Shown piece by piece: positions 25,026 to 32,950 of a DNA stretch of 64,000 nucleotides. Positions within the stretch are counted from its first letter, which is position 1. Every line of letters begins with the position of its first letter. This DNA is from RUG12783 sp946409545 (GTDB lineage: Bacteria > Bacillota_I > Bacilli_A > RF39 > UBA660). Under the pieces are notes generated by a model. The model saw nothing but the letters and a program-made list of their open reading frames with translations. It was not told where the DNA came from and searched no databases. Location: contig CAMJWT010000003.1 of assembly GCA_946409545.1 (NCBI GenBank), positions 1 to 64,000 on the forward strand, written 5' to 3'. Position numbers and translations under genes: made by a program.

Positions 25026-26590
25026 TGAGACCTGTTTTATTAGTTGTAATGGATGGTGTAGGTTATCGTGAAGAAAGTATGGGTAATGCCGTATTAAACG
25101 CTAATACGCCAAATTTAGATAGATTATGGAAAACTTGTCCTCATAGATTAATTCATGCTCATGGAAGTTATGTAGGACTTCCAACTGATGAAGATATGGG
25201 AAATAGTGAAGTTGGCCATAACGCGTTAGGATGTGGTCAAATATATTCACAGGGTGCAAAACTTGTTAATGAAGCTATTAGTAACAATACAATGTATGAA
25301 AGTAATACATGGAAGAAGTTAGTTGATTATTGTAAAGAAAATGGAACAATGCATTTTATTGGACTTTTATCAGATGGTAATGTTCATTCACATATTAATC
25401 ACTTATTATCCCTTCTTGAACAAAGTAAAAAGGAAGGCATAAAAAAAGTAAGAGTTCATATCTTACTTGATGGACGTGATGTACCACCTACAAGTGCTCT
25501 TGATTATGTTAAAATCTTAGAATCAAAAATGGATTCTTTAAATGATGAAAATTTTGATTCAAGAATTGCATCTGGTGGCGGTAGAATGTATATTACAATG
25601 GATCGTTATGAAGCAGATTGGCCAATGGTAGAACGTGGATGGCATACACATGTACTTGGTGATGCAAGACATTTCAAAAGTGCAATCGAAGCTATTGAAA
25701 CATATCGAAGTGAAGGCCAAACAATGGACCAAGATATGCATAACTTTGTAATTGTTGATGATAATGATGTGCCTCTTGGAACTATTAATGATAATGATAG
25801 TGTTATCTTCTATAACTTTAGAGGTGATAGAGCTTTAGAAATATCAGAGTCATTTGATGATCTAGACTTCGATAAATATGATCGAATTAGATATCCTAAA
25901 GCCATGTATGCAGGAATGCTTCAGTATGATGCTGATAAACATATTCCAAAGATGTTTTTAGCAGAACCTCCTAAGATTACTAATACATTAACTGAAGAAT
26001 TAAATAAAAATAATATCAAAGAATTCGCTATTTCAGAAACGCAAAAATATGGTCATGTAACTTATTTCTGGAATGGTAATAAATTGGGTAAGTTTAATGA
26101 AGAACTTGAAGATTATGTAGAAATACCTAGTAGCAAATTACCTTTCCCAGATCAACCTGAGATGAAAGCCAAAGAAATAACTGATGCACTTATACCTGCT
26201 ATTTTAAGTAATAAATATGGTTTTCTTCGCGTTAATTATGCTAATGGTGATATGATTGGTCATACAGGTATCTATGAAAAAGCTGTTATTGCAATTGAAA
26301 CAGTAGATAGAGAAATTGGAAGACTAATTGAAGCTATTGATAAAGTAAATGGTATTATGATTATTTTAGCTGATCATGGTAATTCTGAAATTATGTATCA
26401 ATTAAAAGATATTGAAAAGAAAATACCTCATACATCTCATACAACAAGTCCAGTTCCATTTATTATTTATGGAGAGAATGTTACTTTAAAAGATAATGAT
26501 ATGGGACTATCAAATGTTGCTAGTACAGTTTGTGATTTATTAAATATAAAACCAAATGAAAGTTGGAATGAAAGTATTATAAGAAAATAG
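25025..26590 (+). CDS. gpmI: 2,3-bisphosphoglycerate-independent phosphoglycerate mutase
   Basis: 521 aa. It interconverts 3- and 2-phosphoglycerate in glycolysis and requires Mn. The N-terminal 'VMDGVGYREE' supplies a metal-binding Asp, 'DMGNSEVGHNALG' holds the phosphorylated Ser, 'HILLDGRDVPPTSA' is the central substrate motif, and the C-terminal 'ADHGNSE' and 'HTSHTTSPVPFI' carry further metal ligands. Full-length for the family. It shares TAATG with ddl. Its place in a wall-synthesis operon is unusual compared with the common gap-pgk-tpi-gpmI-eno cluster. Confidence 0.95.
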   Translation: MRPVLLVVMDGVGYREESMGNAVLNANTPNLDRLWKTCPHRLIHAHGSYVGLPTDEDMGNSEVGHNALGCGQIYSQGAKLVNEAISNNTMYESNTWKKLVDYCKENGTMHFIGLLSDGNVHSHINHLLSLLEQSKKEGIKKVRVHILLDGRDVPPTSALDYVKILESKMDSLNDENFDSRIASGGGRMYITMDRYEADWPMVERGWHTHVLGDARHFKSAIEAIETYRSEGQTMDQDMHNFVIVDDNDVPLGTINDNDSVIFYNFRGDRALEISESFDDLDFDKYDRIRYPKAMYAGMLQYDADKHIPKMFLAEPPKITNTLTEELNKNNIKEFAISETQKYGHVTYFWNGNKLGKFNEELEDYVEIPSSKLPFPDQPEMKAKEITDALIPAILSNKYGFLRVNYANGDMIGHTGIYEKAVIAIETVDREIGRLIEAIDKVNGIMIILADHGNSEIMYQLKDIEKKIPHTSHTTSPVPFIIYGENVTLKDNDMGLSNVASTVCDLLNIKPNESWNESIIRK

Positions 26591-26599
26591 GGTGATAAA

Positions 26600-27664
26600 A
26601 TGGATAAAAAAAGTAGATATGTGATATTAACGGTTATGTTGGTGGTACCTTTATTTCTTATTGTTTATCATGGTCCAGAAAAAGAAATTCCACCAACAGG
26701 TGATAGTGGTTTTGATTCATCATACGATTCCGGTGGTGGCGGAGGTGGATCTAGTAGTTCATGGGATTCTTCTTCCGGTTCAGGAGGTAGTAGTGGACCA
26801 AGTGTTGCTGAAGAAGAAAGTGTAATTTATAAAAAATATTTTGATGATGGAATAACTTTTGATAGTTATTGGAGATTCTTTAAATCAGGTGATCATATCA
26901 AAATGTTTCTTATGGAATTATTCTTCCATTCATTTTTAACATTTTGTATATACGTTCTTTCTGGTAAACCAAGTTGGATGAAAAAATATTATATAATTGT
27001 AGCGGTAATTTTATTATTCGTGCCATCAGTATATATTTTCTTGGTTGAATTCTTAGGATCATTCATTTATGTATTTAGTAAAAATAAAAAAGAGAAAGTA
27101 GTTAATAATATTGATCCTAATATTAATTATGTTGAAATAGACTTAACTCCTTATGGAATTGATCCAGATACTATTCATCAAGAAATATATGATATATATG
27201 TACGTATTCAAGAAGCTTGGATGAATTATCGATTAGACGATGTTAGAGATTGTTTATCTGATGAATTATATAATCAATATGCTGTTCAATTAGATACTTT
27301 AATTGCTAAAAATGAACGTAATGTCATGAAAGACTTTAAGTATTTAATGTGTGCAATTACAAATATTGAAGAAAAAGATGGAACACAAATTCTTACAGTA
27401 ACTCTTCGTGTTAAATGTCGTGATTATATAATAAATGATCAATCTAAGAAAGTTCTAAGAGGTAATAAAAACAAAATTCTTACTTATACATATGAATTAC
27501 ACTTCGAAAGAAGTAAAGAAACAACTGTTACCACTTGTCCAAATTGTGGCAGTAAGTTAGATCCTAAAGGAAATGGTGTTACATGTGATTACTGTCATGC
27601 TAAAATTGTAAGAAAGAGTAGTAACTTAGTATTACGTAAAAAAGAAATGTTACATCAAAATTAA
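26600..27664 (+). CDS. Tim44-like membrane protein with C-terminal zinc ribbon
   Basis: 354 aa. N-terminal membrane helix (about 6-24), a Gly/Ser-rich extracytoplasmic segment (about 33-72), a second hydrophobic region (about 105-155), then a Tim44-like domain ('IYDIYVRIQEAWMNYRLDDVRD', 'LSDELYNQY') and a zinc ribbon with two CxxC pairs (CPNC, CDYC) near 312-335. Similar architecture occurs in the 38007 protein and, more loosely, in the two minus-strand genes at 34125-36000. The role is unknown; Tim44-like domains bind membranes or protein partners. It is the last gene of the murF operon, 9 bp after gpmI. Confidence 0.8.
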   Translation: MDKKSRYVILTVMLVVPLFLIVYHGPEKEIPPTGDSGFDSSYDSGGGGGGSSSSWDSSSGSGGSSGPSVAEEESVIYKKYFDDGITFDSYWRFFKSGDHIKMFLMELFFHSFLTFCIYVLSGKPSWMKKYYIIVAVILLFVPSVYIFLVEFLGSFIYVFSKNKKEKVVNNIDPNINYVEIDLTPYGIDPDTIHQEIYDIYVRIQEAWMNYRLDDVRDCLSDELYNQYAVQLDTLIAKNERNVMKDFKYLMCAITNIEEKDGTQILTVTLRVKCRDYIINDQSKKVLRGNKNKILTYTYELHFERSKETTVTTCPNCGSKLDPKGNGVTCDYCHAKIVRKSSNLVLRKKEMLHQN

Positions 27665-27669
27665 TAATG

Positions 27670-27697
27670 AAAAGTGGAACTTAAACCACTTTTTTTG
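27670..27697 (+). terminator. Rho-independent terminator
   Basis: AAAAGTGG (27670-27677) with CCACTTTT (27686-27693), then T residues. Confidence 0.85.
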
Positions 27698-27711
27698 CTA
27701 TCATTTATAAT

Positions 27712-27726
27712 ATTGTATGATACAAT
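27712..27726 (+). promoter_or_regulatory. Perfect dyad, possible operator
   Basis: ATTGTAT-G-ATACAAT, a 7-bp inverted repeat with one central base, 26 bp upstream of the 27752 start. It lacks a T run, so it is not a terminator. Confidence 0.3.
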
Positions 27727-27751
27727 AAAAATATAAAATAGAGGATGATAT

Positions 27752-29656
27752 ATGAAAAAAGTAATATCAAATCTTTCTTTAGTTGGATTAATTTTAGTTG
27801 TAGTAATTACATTGTGGATTACCCAATCCAAACCATCAAAACCAGATGATAATAAGAATGTAGAAACTAAAATAGAAGAAACTGAAGATCAAAATAAAAT
27901 AGATAATCAAGAGTTAAAAAAAATAGAAGTTTCTTCTAATCATTTAACAATTAATGTTGGTAAAAGTGAAAAAATTAATGTTATAAATGAATCTAATATA
28001 AATTGGAGTAGTAAAGATATTAATATTGCAACTGTAGATAATAATGGAGTAGTAACAGGAATAAAAGCTGGTAAGACGCATATTATTGTGTCAAGTCCAA
28101 ATAAACAAGAGACAATTATTGAAGTAACAGTTGTTGATGAGCCTATTAAAGTAACAGGTATTAAAGTAAAAAATAATAATATTGCTTTAAAAGTTGATGA
28201 TAAAGCAATATTAGAATATGAAATTATTCCCAATGATGCTATCAATAAAAAAGTAATAATAACAAGTAGTAATAGAAATATTGTATCGTTAAATGGAATA
28301 GAAATTATTGCAAAAGGTGAAGGAGAAGCAACTATTACAATAACTACTGATGATGGAGGTTATAATGCACAAATTAGAGTAAAAGTAATGAAACCTTCAT
28401 CAAATAACAATAATAATAGTAATAACAATAATAACAATAATAACAATAACAGCAATAGTAATAATAATAGTAATAACAATAATAACAATAATAACAATAA
28501 CAGCAATAGTAATAATAATAGTAATAGTAATGAAAACATTCCCATTTTAAGTGGAAATATAGTTAATAATAGTTATTTTAAGATAACTCCTGGTAAAAAT
28601 GTATCGAAGTCTGTTGCTGATCAAAATAGAATTGGAATCAATATGGCTATTGAATATGCTAAAGAAAAAAATATAAAGAATTTAAAATTAGCAAAAGATT
28701 ATTATGTTATTAATATTAATGAAGAAAAAACGACTCATTATGGTATTGAAATAAGAAATTCTAACTTCAATTTTGATTTAAATGGTTCAACAATAAAACT
28801 ATATACTAATAATTATGGTAAATATCGAATGATAATGATTTCAGGAGCTCATGATGTTAAAGTATATAATGGAGAATTAATTGGTGATCTTCAAACTCAT
28901 AAGTGTGGAGCTAATGGAGAGACTTTTAATTTAAATAGTTGTAAAAAGAACAAACAACCAAGTGATAAACTTCAAATGTGTGCTGATGGTACTACTCATC
29001 AAACGGGTTATGGAATTTTAGTTGCAAGTAATTGTAGAAATATAACCATTTCAGATATGAAAATTCATGAAATGATTGGTGATGGAGTTACGATTGCTGA
29101 TACTGGTTGCAAATTAAAGAAGGTAAATGGTAGTCTTAAATTAGATGAAACTGATTGTTCAGCTAGAAGTAATAGTATTACTGTAAAGAATAGTGAAATT
29201 TATAATTGTAGACGTCAAGGAATATCAATTATATCTGCAAAGAATACTAAGATATTAAATAATAAAATTCATGATATATGTGGTACAGATCCTGGTGAAG
29301 CGATTGATATTGAACCAAATAATAAAAGCATAAGTAAATATAAAGCCGGAGATACTTATCAAATAGTTCGTGGAGTAAGAATTGATGGTAATGAGTTTTA
29401 TAATACAGCTGCTGATTATCCATATACTATTAAATGTCGTGGTCATTGTAATGATGTTAAAGGAACAATTACCATAACAAATAATAAAATGGATATGGGT
29501 ATTAATATATGTAAGTATAATAAAGATGATAGTCATGCGGTAGCGAATGGAACAAAAGCTGAACTTGTTATATCTGGTAATAAAAAAATAGGTGGGGGAA
29601 GTCTAAATAATAATTATAAATTTTGTTCTCGATCTCAATGGGAAAATTTAGATTAA
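27752..29656 (+). CDS. Membrane-anchored surface protein: two Big2 domains, Asn/Ser linker, parallel beta-helix
   Basis: 634 aa. An N-terminal membrane helix (about 8-25) is followed by two Ig-like Big2 domains (about 52-127, 'NWSSKDINIATVDNNGVVTG'; about 130-212). A low-complexity linker of almost only Asn and Ser (about 217-260) is encoded by a 51-bp duplication. From about 265 the sequence looks like a right-handed beta-helix of the pectate-lyase type, with repeated 'ItI.NNkI' turns ('NITISDMKIHEMIGDGV', 'NSITVKNSEIYNCRRQGI', 'TKILNNKIHDI'). Such domains bind or cleave polysaccharides. Catalytic residues cannot be assigned. The Cys content is high for a secreted protein. Confidence 0.8.
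   Translation: MKKVISNLSLVGLILVVVITLWITQSKPSKPDDNKNVETKIEETEDQNKIDNQELKKIEVSSNHLTINVGKSEKINVINESNINWSSKDINIATVDNNGVVTGIKAGKTHIIVSSPNKQETIIEVTVVDEPIKVTGIKVKNNNIALKVDDKAILEYEIIPNDAINKKVIITSSNRNIVSLNGIEIIAKGEGEATITITTDDGGYNAQIRVKVMKPSSNNNNNSNNNNNNNNNNSNSNNNSNNNNNNNNNNSNSNNNSNSNENIPILSGNIVNNSYFKITPGKNVSKSVADQNRIGINMAIEYAKEKNIKNLKLAKDYYVININEEKTTHYGIEIRNSNFNFDLNGSTIKLYTNNYGKYRMIMISGAHDVKVYNGELIGDLQTHKCGANGETFNLNSCKKNKQPSDKLQMCADGTTHQTGYGILVASNCRNITISDMKIHEMIGDGVTIADTGCKLKKVNGSLKLDETDCSARSNSITVKNSEIYNCRRQGISIISAKNTKILNNKIHDICGTDPGEAIDIEPNNKSISKYKAGDTYQIVRGVRIDGNEFYNTAADYPYTIKCRGHCNDVKGTITITNNKMDMGINICKYNKDDSHAVANGTKAELVISGNKKIGGGSLNNNYKFCSRSQWENLD
28418..28519 (+). repeat. Two perfect 51-bp tandem repeats in the Asn/Ser linker
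   Basis: Copies at 28418-28468 and 28469-28519 are identical. Each encodes S-N(10)-S-N-S-N(3), using mixed AAT/AAC and AGT/AGC codons. Part of a third copy continues to about 28530. Codon-level identity points to recent duplication. Confidence 0.95.
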
Positions 29657-29660
29657 TATA

Positions 29661-29697
29661 AAAGGAACTAAGATATTTCTTTCTTAGTTCTTTTTCA
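29661..29697 (+). terminator. Rho-independent terminator
   Basis: AAAGGAACTAAGA (29661-29673) pairs with TCTTAGTTCTTTT (29682-29694), one G-U pair, 8-nt loop, T tail. Confidence 0.88.
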
Positions 29698-29708
29698 ATA
29701 TATAATTG

Positions 29709-29737
29709 TTGATATCATTATTATTATGTGATAAAAT
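29709..29737 (+). promoter_or_regulatory. Promoter of the metal exporter operon
   Basis: TTGATA (29709-29714), 17-bp spacer, extended -10 TGA-TAAAAT (29729-29737). Confidence 0.65.
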
Positions 29738-29761
29738 CATAATGTTTAAAAAGAGGTCGTA

Positions 29762-30625
29762 ATGAAAGAATTTTTAGAAGAAGTAGTTTTAGATGGATTT
29801 ATTGATGTATTAAAACTTATTCCTTTCTTATTTATTGCATTCTTAATCTTAGAATATATTGAACATAAAATGAGTAAGAAGAATAAAGATTTCTTATCAA
29901 AAAATAAGAAAGTTGGTCCATTAGTAGGAAGTTTATTAGGAGCTTTCCCTCAATGTGGTTTTTCATCTCTTGCTACTAATTTATTTTCAAGTAGAGTAAT
30001 AACTTTAGGTACTTTAATCGCTGTTTATTTATCAACAAGTGATGAAATGTTACCATTAATGATTGCAAATAGAATAAAGTTTTTAACAATAGTTGAAATT
30101 ATAGGTACGAAGTTTATTATTGGTTTATTATTTGGTTATATAATTGATCTTATATATCGTAAAAAACATCAAAAAGAAGAGAAGATTGATAGTCATATTC
30201 ATGATTTATGTCACGATTGTCACTGTGAAGATGGTATTATAAAATCAAGTATTATTCATACTTTAAAGATATCATTATATATTTTTATTGCAACACTATT
30301 AATTGGAACATTAATTCATTATATTGGTGAAGATAATATTAAGAGTATTTTAAAGAATGGTAATATATTAACTTATTTTCTTGCTAGTTTAATTGGTTTA
30401 ATTCCTAATTGTGCTAGTAGTGTTATTATTACAGAATTATATTTAAATAGTATGATTTCTCTTGGTACTTTATTATCAGGTACCCTAACAGGAGCTGGTG
30501 TTGGATTATTAATTTTATTTAAAGAGAATAAACATTTTAAAGAGAATTTAATGATTATATCAATAATTTATATTATTGGTGTATTATGTGGCTTCTTAAT
30601 TGATTTAGTTGGAGTTGTCTTTTAA
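29762..30625 (+). CDS. Putative 10-TM heavy-metal/manganese exporter (ArsP_2 type)
   Basis: 287 aa, membrane protein. Two homologous halves each carry a Pro-x-Cys permease signature ('GAFPQCGFSSLATNLF' and 'GLIPNCASSVIITELY') followed by 'SLGTL/TLGTL'. The halves are joined by a hydrophilic loop rich in His and Cys ('SHIHDLCHDCHCED', about 141-153), a likely metal-binding site. This matches the ArsP_2/'putative manganese transporter' group. Metal specificity is inferred only from the loop. Stop and next start share TAATG. Confidence 0.82.
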   Translation: MKEFLEEVVLDGFIDVLKLIPFLFIAFLILEYIEHKMSKKNKDFLSKNKKVGPLVGSLLGAFPQCGFSSLATNLFSSRVITLGTLIAVYLSTSDEMLPLMIANRIKFLTIVEIIGTKFIIGLLFGYIIDLIYRKKHQKEEKIDSHIHDLCHDCHCEDGIIKSSIIHTLKISLYIFIATLLIGTLIHYIGEDNIKSILKNGNILTYFLASLIGLIPNCASSVIITELYLNSMISLGTLLSGTLTGAGVGLLILFKENKHFKENLMIISIIYIIGVLCGFLIDLVGVVF

Positions 30626-31176
30626 TGAAAGTTGGTTTATTTGTAGGTAGTTTTAATCCTATTACTAAAGCTCATATTAATATTGCAAGACATCTTTATA
30701 ATAAAAAGGTTGTTAATAAAGTAATCTTTTTACCGGTAATAAATAATGATAAAAAGCTAGAAAAACTAGAAGATCGTATTAATATGATTAATTTAGTTAT
30801 TGATAATAAACATTTAATTGTTAGTGATATTATGAATAACTATTCAAAGTTTAATTATCAAGTTATAGATGAATTAAAAAAAGAATATAAAGATTTATAT
30901 TTAATAATGGGGTTTGATTTAATAAAAAAGTTCAAATCTTTTGATAACTATTTAGATTTAATAAATAATTATCATATAATAGTTGTTAATCGTAATTCTA
31001 CATATAAAGAAATGTATAAATATCTTCATAAAGAATATAGTGATTATTTATCAAAATTTATTTTAATTGATTATCATAGTCGTATATCTAGTTCTAAATG
31101 GAAAAAGCGAAATAATGATAATATTTTAAGTAGTAAAGTATTAGATTATATTAAAGAAAATAATTTATATAAATAG
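30625..31176 (+). CDS. Nucleotidyltransferase resembling nicotinate-mononucleotide adenylyltransferase (NadD)
   Basis: 183 aa. An HxGH-type nucleotidyltransferase with N-terminal 'GLFVGSFNPITKAHINIA', central 'YLIMGFDLIKKFKSFDNY' and C-terminal 'RISSSKWKKR', which correspond to the NadD motifs GGTFDPxHxGH, G.D....W and ISST.IR. NadD makes NAAD from NaMN and ATP. Departures are notable: the first motif is TKAH rather than HxGH, and the last motif is degenerate. The usual partner HD phosphohydrolase (YqeK) is absent. It is likely NadD or a relative with altered substrate. Confidence 0.7.
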   Translation: MKVGLFVGSFNPITKAHINIARHLYNKKVVNKVIFLPVINNDKKLEKLEDRINMINLVIDNKHLIVSDIMNNYSKFNYQVIDELKKEYKDLYLIMGFDLIKKFKSFDNYLDLINNYHIIVVNRNSTYKEMYKYLHKEYSDYLSKFILIDYHSRISSSKWKKRNNDNILSSKVLDYIKENNLYK

Positions 31177-31199
31177 ATGAGAGAACTCATCTATTTTTA
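31171..31199 (+). terminator. Terminator overlapping the stop codon
   Basis: AAATAGATGAG (31171-31181), loop AGAA, CTCATCTATTT (31186-31196), T tail. The stop codon lies in the left arm. Confidence 0.88.
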
Positions 31200-31264
31200 G
31201 TTTACACTCTTTTTTTAGAATATCGTATTAAAGAACTAAAAAAACTATTATTTGTATGATATAT

Positions 31265-31270
31265 TATAAT
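31265..31270 (+). promoter_or_regulatory. -10 element before the 31282 operon
   Basis: TATAAT immediately upstream of the TAGGTGAT ribosome site. No convincing -35 at 16-18 bp. Confidence 0.35.
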
Positions 31271-31281
31271 TAGGTGATAAA

Positions 31282-32229
31282 ATGATAAACTTAAATATAA
31301 ACTTTGAGAAAGCCGATCGTATTTCTAATGGCATTTCAGAGATTAAAACCGAATGTGAAGATATCTTATCTTCAAGTAAATCGATTAGTGCCAGTGCTTT
31401 TGGTAGTTATTCTCCTAGTACGGTATCTAATAATTCGAGTATTCAAGCAAGTATAAGTGAAGTATCTAATCTTGTTTCTAAGCAATGTACATTTTTTATA
31501 AGTAGTATCGAGTTATATCGTGAAGCCTATGAAGAAGAGAAAAAGAGAATAGAAGAAGAATTAAAAGCTGCTTCAACTCCAGAATTCAAAGGAACTGTTG
31601 GATTAAGTTTTAATGATTCTGTAACTATTCTTGGAAGTGTTAGTGGTGGCAAGATGATTAAAATCAAATTTGAAGGTAAGGAGTATTATATTCCTAATAC
31701 TAAAATTAGTTGTATTGATTATCAAAAATATGTTGAAAAATATCGTATAACACAAAATGGTGGACTATTACCAAATGATTGTTTATTGCTATCTCAATAT
31801 TATGCTGTTGATATGATGAGGGGATCGTTTACTAAAAAAAGTGCAATGGCAAGAACAGAAGGTTCTCCAGCTACTAGAATTAGAAATACAGTATCATCAT
31901 CTGTTAGGTCACCAATTTTAAAATATGTATATGATGAAATGTTAGCAGGAAGACCTACAGCTTTACAGGTAACTCAAGTTAATTCATATAAAGGTGATCG
32001 TCATTGGGTTACAGTCGTTGGCTTTTCAACAGATGTTAAAAGTTATAAAGATTTAAATGCTGATAATCTTCTTGTACTTGATTGTGTTGATGGTAAACTT
32101 CAAGTATTATCAAAGAGTAGATCATCTGGTGGCCACGAAAGAGATTTATTTGCTCAAGGTGGAACTTATCTTGTTCGTGGAGCAACCAATGATTTCTTAA
32201 ATAAAGAAGTTTATTCATCTCGTTATTAG
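31282..32229 (+). CDS. WXG-like N-terminus fused to a papain-like cysteine peptidase domain
   Basis: 315 aa. Residues 1-95 are helical and Ser/Asn-rich, resembling the N-terminal targeting domain of type VII secretion substrates, with no signal peptide. After a short beta segment (about 100-140) comes a C39/papain-like region with a candidate catalytic triad: Cys167 in 'PNDCLLLSQYY', His241 in 'GDRHWVTVVGF' and Asp267 in 'LVLDCVDG'. The order Cys-His-Asp and local context fit bacteriocin-processing or effector peptidases. It is followed 8 bp later by a second helical secreted-type protein and then a membrane protein. Substrate unknown. Confidence 0.65.
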   Translation: MINLNINFEKADRISNGISEIKTECEDILSSSKSISASAFGSYSPSTVSNNSSIQASISEVSNLVSKQCTFFISSIELYREAYEEEKKRIEEELKAASTPEFKGTVGLSFNDSVTILGSVSGGKMIKIKFEGKEYYIPNTKISCIDYQKYVEKYRITQNGGLLPNDCLLLSQYYAVDMMRGSFTKKSAMARTEGSPATRIRNTVSSSVRSPILKYVYDEMLAGRPTALQVTQVNSYKGDRHWVTVVGFSTDVKSYKDLNADNLLVLDCVDGKLQVLSKSRSSGGHERDLFAQGGTYLVRGATNDFLNKEVYSSRY

Positions 32230-32237
32230 GAGGAAAT

Positions 32238-32942
32238 ATGTCATTAGGTGATACAAAAAATAGTATTAAAGAAATAGTTGATTCAACAAAAGATTATCAA
32301 TTATCTATTAATAGTTTACAAAAAAGATTAATCGCTGTTGGTGAAGATATTAATAGTAGTGCTAAATCAGTTTCAAGAGATATTAAGGCTGATGAAGTAG
32401 TTGATAATAATACTAACTATGCTATTAAAGTTATTGATTCTATTAATAAAAGTCTAGAACTTACAAGAACGACTCTTAGTAAGTTAAGTACTGATGCTAC
32501 TAAAAGGATTAAAGAATTAGTAGATAATTATAATAATAGTCTTGATCCAGAAAGTAATGAAGAAAGATTATCATATATTGAGATTAATTTAACAAGTGTT
32601 GATGGAACTGTTACCTTTGGAAGTTCTCGAAGTGGTAATGGTGGTTATAATGGTTATACACCTCCTGATTCATCTAATACATTTGATATAGATTATTACT
32701 TTGGATTATTAGGAACAACAGGTGTTAATAGTGTGGACATTCCTAATTGGGATCTTGAAATAAAGAATTTCTTAATTGAAAATCAATTAGATAGTTATAT
32801 TACTAAAATGGAATTTGAAGGTAATATTGTTAAAGTAACATTATCAAATGGTAAAGAAATTGAACTTGAAAATATAACTACCAAAGAAGAATTCTTAGAT
32901 AAAATTAAAGAAGTGTTAAAAGAAGAAGGATTAATGGAATAG
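32238..32942 (+). CDS. WXG-like helical protein with beta-hairpin module
   Basis: 234 aa. Residues 1-110 are predicted all-helical with no signal peptide or cysteines, like type VII substrates. A Gly/Ser/Tyr-rich hinge follows (about 132-150). The C-terminus ('MEFEGNIVKVTLSNGKEIELENITTKEE') repeats the beta-hairpin plus helix pattern found many times in the giant protein at 44658. No enzymatic motif. Ribosome site AGGAGGAAAT. It lies between the peptidase-like gene and a membrane protein. Confidence 0.6.
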   Translation: MSLGDTKNSIKEIVDSTKDYQLSINSLQKRLIAVGEDINSSAKSVSRDIKADEVVDNNTNYAIKVIDSINKSLELTRTTLSKLSTDATKRIKELVDNYNNSLDPESNEERLSYIEINLTSVDGTVTFGSSRSGNGGYNGYTPPDSSNTFDIDYYFGLLGTTGVNSVDIPNWDLEIKNFLIENQLDSYITKMEFEGNIVKVTLSNGKEIELENITTKEEFLDKIKEVLKEEGLME

Positions 32943-32950
32943 GTGGATAT

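Noticed and set aside
28405..28530. Repeat tract considered as a CRISPR-like array
   Set aside because: No spacers; units abut directly and are in frame with the surface protein.
28360..28545. Minus-strand frame coding for an almost pure poly-Leu protein
   Set aside because: It is the complement of the Asn/Ser-coding repeat (AAT/AAC read backwards). No ribosome site or promoter.
29255..29536. Minus-strand 93-aa frame in the beta-helix gene
   Set aside because: Shadow of a real gene with low-complexity Ile/Thr composition and no start signals.
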